Assembly (NCBI GenBank): GCA_934270345.1
Contig: CAKQPT010000030.1
Location: 1 to 24,771 of the forward strand
From: an uncultured Oribacterium sp.
GTDB taxonomy: Bacteria > Bacillota > Clostridia > Lachnospirales > Lachnospiraceae
Length of the DNA stretch: 24,771 nt
Reading direction: 5' to 3'
In this document: positions 14,711-24,400 of the stretch, in pieces
Position numbering within the stretch: position 1 is the first letter of the stretch
Layout of the letters: every line of letters starts with the position of its first letter
The notes under the pieces: generated by a model
The model's database searches: none
Seen by the model: only the letters and a program-made list of their open reading frames with translations
Told to the model about the DNA's origin: nothing
Program-made: the position numbers and the translations under genes

Positions 14711-14775
14711 AAAATAAGGACTGTCTAAATATATTTGCTTCGCATCCCGCGAAGCGCACTGAACAAGGCATATTT

Positions 14776-17700
14776 ATGATTTGTACAAACTGTGGAAAAG
14801 AAATACAGGATGGCGCGTCGTTCTGCCCTTACTGCGGAGCGCTGTTTGCCGACGGCTTAGTCCGGATCCATTACGAGGCGCAGCTCGAGAGCTCGGCCGA
14901 GACGCTTCCGGTCTACAACGCGGAAACCGTGCGCGCGGCCTGGGACCGTCAGAAGGCGACCCTCGGCGACGACCTTTCGGCGAAGCTCGATCATATGGCG
15001 GAGACCCCGTCGGCCAATGCAGTCGACCTCAACGCAGATGGCACTGCCTCGACACTCGCTGCAGGCGCTGCGTCGTCGGCCAATGCAGGCGCTCTCAACG
15101 CGGATGGCGCTGCCTCAACGCTCACTGCAGACACTGTGTCGTCGACCAATGCAGGCGACCTCGGCACGGATGGCGCAGCGGCAGACCGTGGCGTGATGCA
15201 GGACAGCGATTCTGCGCCGGAAGGCGATGATGAAGGTACCGTGAACACCCATGCCCGTGAGGATATGGATGCGGATTTCGATACCGACTTCGGTGATTCC
15301 TTCGGAGATCGTGACGATGCTTCGGCGAAAACGGCTGCCGTAGATTCATCTTCAGAAGATGAGGACTACGATCCGGCAGCGGAGGACGAAGCGATCCTGG
15401 ATGAATTTTACAAAAAGGCTCTCCGCTTCGAGGCAGAAGAGCGTCGCCGCCGTGAGGAAGAAGAGCGCAAGGCCCGCGAGGAAGCCGAGGCGAGAGCCGA
15501 AGCCGAGCGGAAGGCGCGCGAAGAAGCCGAACGCATCGCCCGCGAAGAAGCTGCGGCGAGAGCCGAAGCGGAGCGTCTCGCGCGTGAAGAAGCGGAGCGG
15601 AAGGCCCGCGAAGAGGCAGAAGCGAGAGCGGAAGCCGAGCGTCTCGCCCGTGAAGAGGCGGAGCGCAAGACCCGCGAAGAGGAAGAGGCAAGAGCCGAGG
15701 CTGAGCGCAAGGCGCAGGAAGAAGCCGAAGCCCAGGCAAAGAAAGACGCAGAACGCGCCGAACTCGAAGAAGCGATGAAGCAGGAGCTCCTCAACCTCGC
15801 CTCCCATAAAACCCTCGGCACCCATATGTTCGACGATGATGAGGAGGAAGAGGCAGAAGCTGTAGAGAATACTTCTGAAGAATCTGAAGACACTGAAGTT
15901 ACAGATACAGTAACAGAAGAAGTCGTAGAGGAAGCAGCAGAGGAAACGGAAACTTCTGAGACAACTGAAACTGTAGAAGAAACAGACGAAGATTCCACAG
16001 AGACAACTACGGATGAAGAAAACGAGGAAGCTTCTACCGAAGAAGCAACGGACGAAGCTATAGAATCCGACGCGGCTGCTGAAGAGGAAACTACTGAAGA
16101 AGCAGAGACCTCCAAAGCAACCGAAGCTTCCGATGAGCTTGAGCCGACAGAAGCAGAGGAATCTTCTGCAGAGGAGGATTCCACTGAGGAAACAACGGAC
16201 GAAACAGTAGAATCTGAAGAAACTGCAGAGGAAGCAGCTGGCGAAGAGTCAGAAACTTCTGAAGTAACAGAAGCAGTAGAGGAGTCTTCCGAGGAAGAAA
16301 CTGAAGAGACAGAAGAAGAGGAGATCGAGGAGGAATCAATCGAAGAAACAGCCGAAGGTTCCGAAACCGAATCAACCGAATCAACCGACGAAGATTCTGA
16401 GTCCGAGACAGCAGAAGTGATCCCGATCGCAGACCATCTACCGGACGATGCAGAGGAAGAGTCCGAGGATGATTCCGACGATGACGACATCGATGAGGAT
16501 TCCGACGAGTCCCTCGACACCGATGCTGACGATTCCGACGACCTCGACGCTGACGACTCAGAGGAAGACTCCGGCACCACCGCCGAGGATTCCGACACTG
16601 ACGAAAGCGATCACACCGCCACCATCACTCCGCTCAACGATTTCGATCGTGTCGACCAGATGCTGGGCGTGAGCGATGCCACCACCGAATCGGACACTTC
16701 TGTAGCACGCGTTCGTAACCCGAAGCTGCTCGTGAAGGTCGCGGTCGCAGTGATTGCCGTCGTGGCCGTAGCATTGGCGGGATGGTATCAGATGCCAGCC
16801 ACGAAGGAAAGCCGGATCCGCAGACAGGCGGAGAAGGCATACGCCGCCGCAGACTACACGAGCGCGGCCGCGGCCTACCAGCAGCTGTTCGGTTACGGTG
16901 TGCAGAGTGAGGACATCTACCTCCACGCTGCCGACGCCTACGCAGACGCCGGACACCACGCCGAGGCTGTGGCGCTCCTGAAGAGCAGCCTCGCGGACTA
17001 CCCGGACAGCAGCGCGCTGAAGAACGAGCTCGAGGCGCTGGACCCGACCGTTCACTTCGACCCGGAGGGCGGCGACTTCACCGATCCGGTCAGCGTGAAG
17101 CTGAGCACCGACGCCGGCGACGCGATCCTTTACACGATCCAGCGGGAGGGCGACAGCACGAAGCCGGAGACGATCGAATACGCCACCCCGGCCGAGCTCA
17201 GCTACAGTGGTCGCTACACCGTGACCGCCCACGCGATTGCGCGGGACGGCGAGGCGGGCAGCAGCTTCACCCAGAGCTACGAAATCAAACTCGACCCGGA
17301 CAAGTACCGGCTGAACGACTGGCATGAAACCGCCGACGGCGTACAGTACCTCGGCGAGGATGGCCGCTTCGTGACCGGCTGGCAGACGATTGACGACCAG
17401 AAGTATTACTTCGACGAGGAGGGCTACCGCGCGACCGGCCTCACCGAGATCGACCGCGACACCTACTTCTTCAACGCGGATGGCGTGATGCAGACCGGCT
17501 GGCAGCAGTCGGACGACGACTGGTACTTCTTCGACGAGACCGGTCGCATGCTCACCGACGTCTGGATCGAGGATACCTACTACGTCGGCGCCGACGGCAG
17601 GATGCTGAAGGACACCACGACCCCGGACGGCATCGCCGTGGACGCGAGCGGCCGCAAGGCTTCCGACCTCGTGACCCTGTTCCAGCAGCACCCGAAGGCG

Positions 17701-17983
17701 ATGGTGGTCATCCAGACCGCCGACCGCAAGAAGGAGGGCGACTACTCGACCTTCGCGGCGAAGGCATACTATTCGCACAGCTCCGACACACCGGAGGGCG
17801 ACAGCGTCGACGTCACCGTGAAGATCAGCAACCGCGCATGGATGCACTACATCGACAAGAAGCTTCCGGACGCGCTGGTCACCGACGCCTACCACTTCCT
17901 GCCGCACATCGGCATCCTGAACCCGACCTTCGACGACGGCGTCATCACGAAGTTCGATTTCATCCTGGGCAGCCAGGGCTGAT
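14776..17983 (+). CDS. Zinc-ribbon membrane protein with acidic region, TPR-like and cell-wall-binding repeats
   Basis: A 1068-residue mosaic of unknown function. In order: a zinc ribbon (C3, C6, C17, C20; residues 1-22); a linker with three 22-residue SANAGxLNADG repeats (79-140); a long Arg/Glu/Ala coiled coil (about 210-338); a Glu/Asp/Ser/Thr region, about 350-625, with lower GC than the rest; one transmembrane helix (651-673, starting LLVKVAVAVIAVV); a short TPR-like helical pair (about 680-740); a chitobiase-C-like beta domain (about 757-838, FDPEGGDFTDPVSVKLSTD); choline/glucan-binding-type repeats (about 845-945, with VTGWQTIDDQKYYFDEEGY and MQTGWQQSDDDWYFFDETG); and an unassigned C-terminal domain. 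The plausible topology is cytoplasmic N-terminus and wall-facing C-terminus. Start codon ATG 14776 lacks a strong AGGAGG (AAGGCAT upstream). It sits where rpoB usually follows rplL. Confidence 0.8.
15010..15207 (+). repeat. 66-bp tandem repeats each beginning with the GGCCAATGC motif
   Basis: Units start at 15010, 15076 and 15142, exactly 66 bases apart (the third is partial). Each opens TCGGCCAATGCAG or, in the third, TCGACCAATGCAG, and encodes SANA-type peptide followed by NADG. Confidence 0.85.
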
Positions 17984-17986
17984 CGC

Positions 17987-17995
17987 GGCCAATGC
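17987..17995 (+). repeat. GGCCAATGC motif, intergenic copy
   Basis: CGCGGCCAATGCCT four bases after the stop of the 14776 gene. Untranslated. Confidence 0.65.
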
Positions 17996-18113
17996 CTACA
18001 TCCTGCACCCGCCCGCACATACGTGTGCCCGCGGTCAGGCAGCTCCGTTCACTCCGCCCGCGCGGCCACCGAAACCCGCGGACGACATGTATACACACCA
18101 TAGAGGAAAAACG

Positions 18114-18512
18114 ATGAATAACACCTTTGCATTCAACCACTTCAACTTCAACGTCAAGGATCTGGACCGCTCCCTCAAGTTCTATAAGGAAGCCTTCGGT
18201 CTCGAGCCGGTCGAGGTCAACGACCGCCCGAACTTCACCCTCGCCTTCCTCGGCGACAACACCACGAGCTTCCGTCTGGAGCTCACCTACCTCAAGGACC
18301 GCACCGAGGCCTATGACCTCGGCGAGCAGGAGTTCCACCTCGCGCTCCGCACCCCGAACATCAAGGAAGCACACGACCTCCACACGAAGATGGGCTGCGT
18401 CTGCTTCGAGAACGCCCCGATGGGTATCTACTTCGTCGAGGACCCGGACGGCTACTGGATCGAGGTGATCCCGGACCGCACGAAGCCACAGTCCTGGCCG
18501 GAAGAAGCGTAA
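18114..18512 (+). CDS. Glyoxalase/VOC family protein, lactoylglutathione-lyase-like
   Basis: 132 residues. ATG 18114 follows GAGGAAAAACG; the frame is open further upstream, but that part covers non-coding DNA. Two beta-alpha-beta-beta-beta modules of the vicinal-oxygen-chelate fold are visible, with candidate metal ligands His9 (FNHFNF), the Glu of RLELTY, the His of EFHLALR and the Glu of GYWIEVIP, which matches glyoxalase I placement. Probable role is methylglyoxal detoxification or a related step; substrate is not certain. It is two bases upstream of rarA and probably co-transcribed. Confidence 0.85.
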   Translation: MNNTFAFNHFNFNVKDLDRSLKFYKEAFGLEPVEVNDRPNFTLAFLGDNTTSFRLELTYLKDRTEAYDLGEQEFHLALRTPNIKEAHDLHTKMGCVCFENAPMGIYFVEDPDGYWIEVIPDRTKPQSWPEEA

Positions 18513-18514
18513 CC

Positions 18515-19891
18515 ATGGATTTATTTGAATATATGGCGGAGAAGCAGAAGGAGTCCGACGCGCCGCTGGCCTCCCGCATGCGCCCGGAGACCCTCGACGA
18601 AATCGTCGGCCAGGAGCAGATCATCGCCCCGGGCACCCTGCTCTACCGCGCGATCCGGGCCGACAAGCTCGGCTCCCTCATCTTTTACGGCCCGCCGGGC
18701 ACCGGCAAGACGACCCTCGCGCAGGTCATCGCGCACACCACGAAGGCCGACTTCGAGCAGGTGAACGCGACCATCGCCGGAAAGAAGGACCTCGAGGAGG
18801 TCATCGCCCGCGCGAAGCAGAACCACGGCGGCTACGGCCGGAAGACCATCCTCTTCATCGACGAGATCCACCGCTTCAACAAGGCGCAGCAGGACTACCT
18901 CCTCCCGTTCGTCGAGGACGGCACCGTGATCCTCATCGGCGCGACCACCGAGAACCCGTACTTCGAGGTCAACGGCGCGCTGATCTCCCGCTCCCGCATC
19001 TTCGAGCTGAAGCCGCTCTCTCGCGAGAACATCGCGACCCTCATCGACCGTGCCCTCACGGACACGCGGAAAGGCGTCGGCTCCTTCCACGCCTGGATCG
19101 ACGACGACGCACGTGAATTCCTCGCGGATACTGCAAACGGCGACGCCCGCGCGGCGCTCAATGCCATCGAGCTCGCGGTTCTCACCACCGACCGTGACCC
19201 GGACGGCCGCATTCACATCACCATCGACGTCGCCTCCGAGTGCATCCAGAAGCGCGCCGTGCGTTACGACAAGGACGGCGATAACCACTACGACACCGTG
19301 AGCGCCTTCATCAAGTCCATGCGCGGCTCCGACCCGGACGCCGCCGTCTACTACCTGGCCCGCATGCTCTCCGCCGGCGAAGATATCAAGTTCATCGCCC
19401 GCCGCATCGTGATCTGCGCCTCCGAGGACGTGGGCAATGCAGACCCCATGGCTGCGGTGGTCGCGACCAACGCCTTCCTGGCCGTGGAACGTGTCGGCAT
19501 GCCGGAATCCCAGATCATCCTCGCCCAGGCCGCGACCTACGTCGCCTCCGCACCGAAGTCGAACGCCTGCTCCGCCGCGATCTTCGAGGCCATGCAGGAG
19601 GTCCAGCACTCCGGCAACCTCCCGATTCCATCCTATCTGCAGGACGCTCACTACAAGGCCAGCAGCAAGCTGAACCGCGGCGTCGGCTACAAGTACCCGC
19701 ACGACTACCCCGGCAACTGGGTCGAGCAGCAGTACCTCCCGGACGGCGTGAAGGACATGGAGTTCTACCACTACCCGCATAGTCATAGAAGAAACTCGGA
19801 ACTTGAGATTTCAGAAAAGCAGGTTGCAGAAGGGAACACGCGCCCGGCGAGAGAGGCACTGGCGGATCTCAGGGCGAAATATGACGTATAG
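18515..19891 (+). CDS. rarA: Replication-associated recombination protein RarA (MgsA/WRNIP1 family AAA+ ATPase)
   Basis: 458 residues. MRPETLDEIVGQEQIIAPG (residues about 23-41), Walker A FYGPPGTGKTT (about 59-69), Walker B ILFIDEIHRFNKAQQD (about 112-127), sensor-1 GATTENPYFEVN, and the C-terminal tetramerisation part with HYKASSKLNRGVGYKYPHDYPG. It acts at stalled replication forks. The start follows the previous stop by two bases with a weak GGAAGAAG ribosome binding site, so translation is probably coupled to the VOC gene. Confidence 0.94.
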   Translation: MDLFEYMAEKQKESDAPLASRMRPETLDEIVGQEQIIAPGTLLYRAIRADKLGSLIFYGPPGTGKTTLAQVIAHTTKADFEQVNATIAGKKDLEEVIARAKQNHGGYGRKTILFIDEIHRFNKAQQDYLLPFVEDGTVILIGATTENPYFEVNGALISRSRIFELKPLSRENIATLIDRALTDTRKGVGSFHAWIDDDAREFLADTANGDARAALNAIELAVLTTDRDPDGRIHITIDVASECIQKRAVRYDKDGDNHYDTVSAFIKSMRGSDPDAAVYYLARMLSAGEDIKFIARRIVICASEDVGNADPMAAVVATNAFLAVERVGMPESQIILAQAATYVASAPKSNACSAAIFEAMQEVQHSGNLPIPSYLQDAHYKASSKLNRGVGYKYPHDYPGNWVEQQYLPDGVKDMEFYHYPHSHRRNSELEISEKQVAEGNTRPAREALADLRAKYDV

Positions 19892-19933
19892 CCTGAACGA
19901 TCAGCTTTTTCCACATCCACAGATTTATGAACG

Positions 19934-19972
19934 AAACGAGCCCTACCTCTTCAGAGGTAGGGCTCGTTTTTT
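19934..19972. terminator. Bidirectional terminator between rarA and the lipoprotein gene
   Basis: AAACGAGCCCTACCTCT (19934-19950) and AGAGGTAGGGCTCGTTT (19953-19969) form a perfect 17-bp palindrome, with T-runs at the right end (plus strand) and A-run at the left. It serves both converging genes. Confidence 0.9.
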
Positions 19973-19998
19973 CATATGGATTATTTTCTGTTTTTCGC

Positions 19999-20832
19999 TT
20001 ACTCCACGACGGTGATGCTGTCGGCGGTTGCGACACGCATGCGGAGGGAGTCCACGAAGCTGAGCTTGACCTTCTTGCCGACCGCTGCGGTGGCGTCGGA
20101 GAGGAGCTGGTCGTCGCCGCTGACGCTGAACTTGAACTCGGTGGCGTCGTCACACTGGAGGTAAACGACGTCGTCCTCAAGCTTCGTGAGGGTACCCTGT
20201 ACGGCGTAAACGTCAGAAGCAGGGTCGTCCATCATGTCGTCGGTCAGGACGCGGAAGCAGGTGGCGTCGTCTGCGCCGAGCTCGCCGATATAGAGGATCT
20301 GAGCGTATGTGCCGACCGCCGGCTCACCGATATCGAAACCATAGCTCGCGCGCTTGAAGGTGTACTCGGTGCCGTCCTGCGGGCCGTCCTCTTCGTTTCT
20401 GCCTTCCTCCTCACGTACGGTGATGGAGTCATCGGTCAGTGCCGTGATCTCGCCGTACACCTGGGTGTTCTCGGAGAAGTCGGAGTTGGTGTTCTCGTAC
20501 GGTACATCCATCTGAACCTCTGCGACCTTCATGCCATCCGTCGGGTCACCCTCACCGGTGTAGTAGATGTCGACCTCGTCACCCGGCATCCAGCTCCATG
20601 CCGGATTCGTGTGTGCCTCTGAAAGGTCGACCGTGATGCTGCTGCCATCATCGAGCTCGACGGTCAGCTGATTACCGTCCGCCTTCTGAATAGTCGCATA
20701 GAAGTCGCTCATGTCATCGGTCGCGATCGTACCCTCGACCGCATCCTGCTTTCCGTCCTTCTTACCGCCACAGGCAGAAAGAGACAGTGCCATCATCGCC
20801 ATCAGTAATGTGTATGTTAATTTCTTCTTCAT
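19999..20832 (-). CDS. Lipoprotein with three OB-like beta repeats, function unknown
   Basis: 277 residues on the minus strand, ATG after AAGGAG. The signal peptide has the lipobox LSAC with lipidated Cys21, so the mature protein is anchored outside the membrane. The rest reads as three related beta-rich modules, starting near VEGTIATDDMSDF (about 32), VYGEITALTDDSITV (about 125) and VQGTLTKLEDDVVYL (about 215). Each is roughly 60-90 residues, acidic and without catalytic motifs I recognise. No transporter or partner gene is adjacent. Could be a sensor or structural surface lipoprotein. Confidence 0.8.
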   Translation of the reverse strand: MKKKLTYTLLMAMMALSLSACGGKKDGKQDAVEGTIATDDMSDFYATIQKADGNQLTVELDDGSSITVDLSEAHTNPAWSWMPGDEVDIYYTGEGDPTDGMKVAEVQMDVPYENTNSDFSENTQVYGEITALTDDSITVREEEGRNEEDGPQDGTEYTFKRASYGFDIGEPAVGTYAQILYIGELGADDATCFRVLTDDMMDDPASDVYAVQGTLTKLEDDVVYLQCDDATEFKFSVSGDDQLLSDATAAVGKKVKLSFVDSLRMRVATADSITVVE

Positions 20833-21206
20833 GTAGTTCTCCTTTGGTTATTCCGTAAATCCATATCTCTGTTGCGAAGCCTGACACAAGCTTATCCTCA
20901 TGCTCCTCACTGCGTTTCCGCAGCCAGACAGCCGACGATAAAAATCAAGCGAACTATAAGATACCACGCAGAGGTGAACAGTTCCATTTCTTTCCTCTTA
21001 AGGCTTTATTAAAATTCCGTTCATGCTTCGTCTGATTCGCAATGATGCACTATTTATAATAGGAAGCTGTGTCCCTTTTGTGAATTTTAAAAGATCTTAC
21101 TGCCGCCGGGAGAAATCCTGCCGCCAGCTCCCCACTGTCCGTTTTTCTCCATAACCAACAGCTTTATAAATACTGTCATTAATTTACTAAAGTATATAGA
21201 AAAATG

Positions 21207-21264
21207 ACGAAAATTTCAGCGAAAATGCAACGAAACCACGAAAGTTACGAAAACGTGTACGAAA
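21207..21264. repeat. Six ACGAAA-type direct repeats
   Basis: CGAAA begins at 21208, 21220, 21231, 21239, 21248 and 21260; five of the six are preceded by A. Spacing is 12, 11, 8, 9, 12. The array ends 13 bases before the -35 of the surface-protein promoter. Confidence 0.65.
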
Positions 21265-21277
21265 ACCGGCTCACATA

Positions 21278-21306
21278 TTGAACTGACCGCGCGAGGGGCA
21301 TATATT
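21278..21306 (+). promoter_or_regulatory. Promoter of the surface-protein gene
   Basis: TTGAAC (21278-21283), 17 bases, TATATT (21301-21306). The leader of nearly 100 bases ends in GGGGGAG before ATG 21404. Confidence 0.65.
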
Positions 21307-21403
21307 AGGTTTGAGTCAGAATCTCTGTAAGAAAATCGTAAGAATTAAAGTTCTGCATCAGATTTTTCAGTATATTTAAGATTTCATCTTGGGGGAGAAG
21401 AAA

Positions 21404-24400
21404 ATGAGAATTAACCTGAAAAAACGTTTCACAGCGCTTATGCTGGCGGGCATGATGGTGACATCGAACGTGCTGCCGGCGTATTCCGCGACGGATGGTA
21501 TCGTCGTAGAGCAGGCGGACGCAAGCTATGAGGGGCAGACCGCAGATTCGGACGCATCCGCAGATGCCGGAAATTCGGAAGCTGGGGGGGCATCATCTGA
21601 ACAGGATGATACCGGAAAGCCAGTGGCCGATGCCGTAGATTCCGACAGCACCAGCGACGCTTCGGCCAATGCAGGCGACGAAAGTCATGTGGCGGGTGCC
21701 GCAGCAGGCAGCGCCTCCTCTACGTCTGCTTCGGACAATGCTGAGACTGGCGTTTCACAGGGGACGACAGAGAACACGGAGAATTCCGCTGCGGCCGGTG
21801 GCGCAGAGAATGCAGAAAACAGCGGCGCAGAGAACGTCAGTGACTCAACGAATACCGGTGCTGAGGGTGCAGCAGGCACCGATACCTCGGCGAACACCGG
21901 GGCTTCTTCTGCTACAGAGAAGAGCGATGTGATCGTACTGGAGACCAGTGCGGCATCGACAGAAACAGAAACTACTGGCGCAGCGACTGAAATCGATGGC
22001 GCAGGTTCCGGCGCCACTGTTTCGGGTGGCGCATCGACCAGTGCTTCCGGTGTCGGTATCACCACGGGCGGTGCAGGCGCAGGATCCACAGCATTGGACG
22101 AAAGTGCAGTCGAAACGACACCAGCCGAGACCCTCGAGTCGGTTCCGGAGACCACCGTCGAGGAGACGACCGTGCCGGAGAGCACCGAGGCGGCGAAGAA
22201 GGTGAAACTCCGCTTCCATGTCGTAGACGAAGACGGCGAAGACATCGACGAAAAATATGTCGACGTGAAGGTTTCCTTCGATCAGGAAGGCATGCTCACA
22301 CTCGATGACAGCGAGAAGGCACCGGTCAGAAACATTCGTAAGCTCACCGGTACCCGCCTTTTCGGACTGCTGAGAACCTATTCGAAGAACTATACATATA
22401 AGGAAGCAAGCCTGGACGGCGACATCATCCGCGCGATCCGCAAGACGACGGACGAGGATGAGCACACCGTTTATGAATACACGATGGACGGCGAGAACTG
22501 GACCGCGTTCGAGGAGGACAGCGAGATCCTGCTCGTTTACTGTGCACCGGAGACGAAGGGGAACGGCCACGCCGAGTACATCGAAGAAGGAAAGATCAAG
22601 GTCGTCGTCGATCTCAAGAAGGAGCTGCCGGAGGGCGTTGAGCTCCGCGTGCAGGAAGTGACCGACGAGAATCAGAATTACGACGCCTACATGACCGCGC
22701 TTGACGACGCAGCGAAGGCATCGGCTTCCGAAATCGAGAAGCACAGCAACGAGAACACCCTGCTCTACGACATCGCCTTCATCGGCCACGACGAAGACGG
22801 CCAGGAGTACGAGTACCAGCCGGGCGAGGACGTCAGCGTGAAGGTTTCCTTCCTCGGCGGTCAGCTCGCAGGTGAGCTCGGTGCCTCCGACGCGGACAAT
22901 GTGGTCATCAAGCACCTCCCGGTCAAGGATGAAGTGAAGGAGAACGCCGCGAAGGACGGCCAGCGTACCACCGCGGATATGACCGACCTCAGCGCAGACG
23001 ACATCAAGGTCGAAGACGTCAAGAAGGCGAAGGTGACCCTCGACACCGAAGCAAAGATCGCGACCGTAGATGAAGAGGAGGATGAGGAAGAAGAAAAGGA
23101 AGTTGCCGAGTCAAAAGATGAAGTGACATTTACCACCGACGGATTTTCTACCTATGCTATCATTTGCACAAACCCAGAAGAAGTAAAAGCAGTAAAGGTA
23201 AATCTGAATTTACCGGCAATTCTGAATAAATATGAAGCATTTGGATATGGAGTCATCGCACACGATTATTCATGGGCAGCAGATACAGAATCCAATGTAA
23301 TGGTGGATCAGTACTATAGTACTATTTCGGACTTTGGCAATTCAGATAATTATGGAAATGCAGGTGGATTGAATTATATCGGTAATCTTAAGTCTGGAAC
23401 CGCAAGTCCATTAAGATTCCATATCGCACCAAAAAAATTATTACTTGGAGATGCAGCATACAAGGATGTTGAAGTAGACAAAAAGATAACTTTAGAGCAC
23501 GCTACTGGCACAATTATTGAAAAGAAAAATTATAACGTAGCTAATATCGTAAAGTCTATTGGAACAGATGTTGAGCGGATTATTGAAGAGTCGAGTAACG
23601 ATGCGCCAACATTAAGCGCTGATAAATGCTACAACATCAACCTGATTGGTACGGAGCCAGGTGTGTATCTGGTGAAGTATGCTGGTAATAGTATAACGGA
23701 TCAGAACCTGAAGGTAACTACTGACAAGAATCATAAATTAGTTATTTACTGTACTAGTTCTGGAAATTCAGAAGATGATGACAGCATTTTCATTCAGAGA
23801 TATCATGTGAATGGAGAGCAACCATCACATTGGATAACTAGCAAAGATAAGGATGAGGACTGGATTCTTCAGGCAGTAACATTTTATGTCCCGAATGCAA
23901 ATGTGCATTTGCAAGAAACGATGGGTGAGTTTATCGTTCCGAATAATACGGTGAAGCAGACAAATACCAGTGCCGGAATAGTTATTACACAGGTGATTAA
24001 TGCAATAACCGGTGAGTGGCATTATCATAATCACGAGCTTCCTGCTACAAACACGATAAGTGTCAAGAAAATCTGGGATGATGATTATGATGAAGCGAAA
24101 AAGAGACCTGCAGAGATAAAAGTTCAGTTAAAGAAAAATGGTGAGCCAGAGGGCACTCCGGTGACATTAAATGAATCAAATGACTGGGCATATTCATGGA
24201 CAGTTTCTACATCTAGTGATACATACACAGTTGATGAGGTTTCTGTACCAGAAGGGTATAAGAAGGTAATCACCGGAGACGCTTCGGTCGGATTTGTAAT
24301 TACAAATACGCTTGAAACGACAGAAAAAGAAACTAGTGTTATCCTAAAAGCAAAGAAGGTACTAAACGGAAAGGCACTTAAGGCGGATCAGTTCACATTT

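Larger units (their letters stand above)
20833..21403. other. Divergent intergenic region of about 570 bases
   Basis: Lies between the leftward lipoprotein gene and the rightward surface-protein gene. It is AT-rich, has no coding frame, and holds an ACGAAA array (21207-21264) and a good promoter (21278-21306). The rest shows nothing that I could assign. Confidence 0.6.
256..21672. repeat. Dispersed GCCAATGC motif, 13 exact copies across the window
   Basis: Exact plus-strand copies of GGCCAATGC start at 256, 3762, 6468, 7379, 15012, 15078, 17987 and 21664; one minus-strand copy is at 10970-10978. Exact 8-mer copies with a different first base are at 2074-2081 (plus) and, on the minus strand, at 1377-1384, 4043-4050 and 16771-16778. 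One-mismatch copies are near 4449, 9985 (minus), 15144, 21733 and 22091 (minus). Most are flanked by C or TC on the left and A/C then G on the right. Confidence 0.75.

Noticed and set aside
15408..16598. Ser-rich minus-strand frame (396 codons)
   Set aside because: It is the antisense of GAA/GAG-rich acidic and coiled-coil codons, hence the poly-Ser appearance.
16558..18018. Minus-strand frame of 486 codons opposite the zinc-ribbon membrane protein
   Set aside because: The plus-strand gene has recognisable domains throughout; the antisense frame has none.
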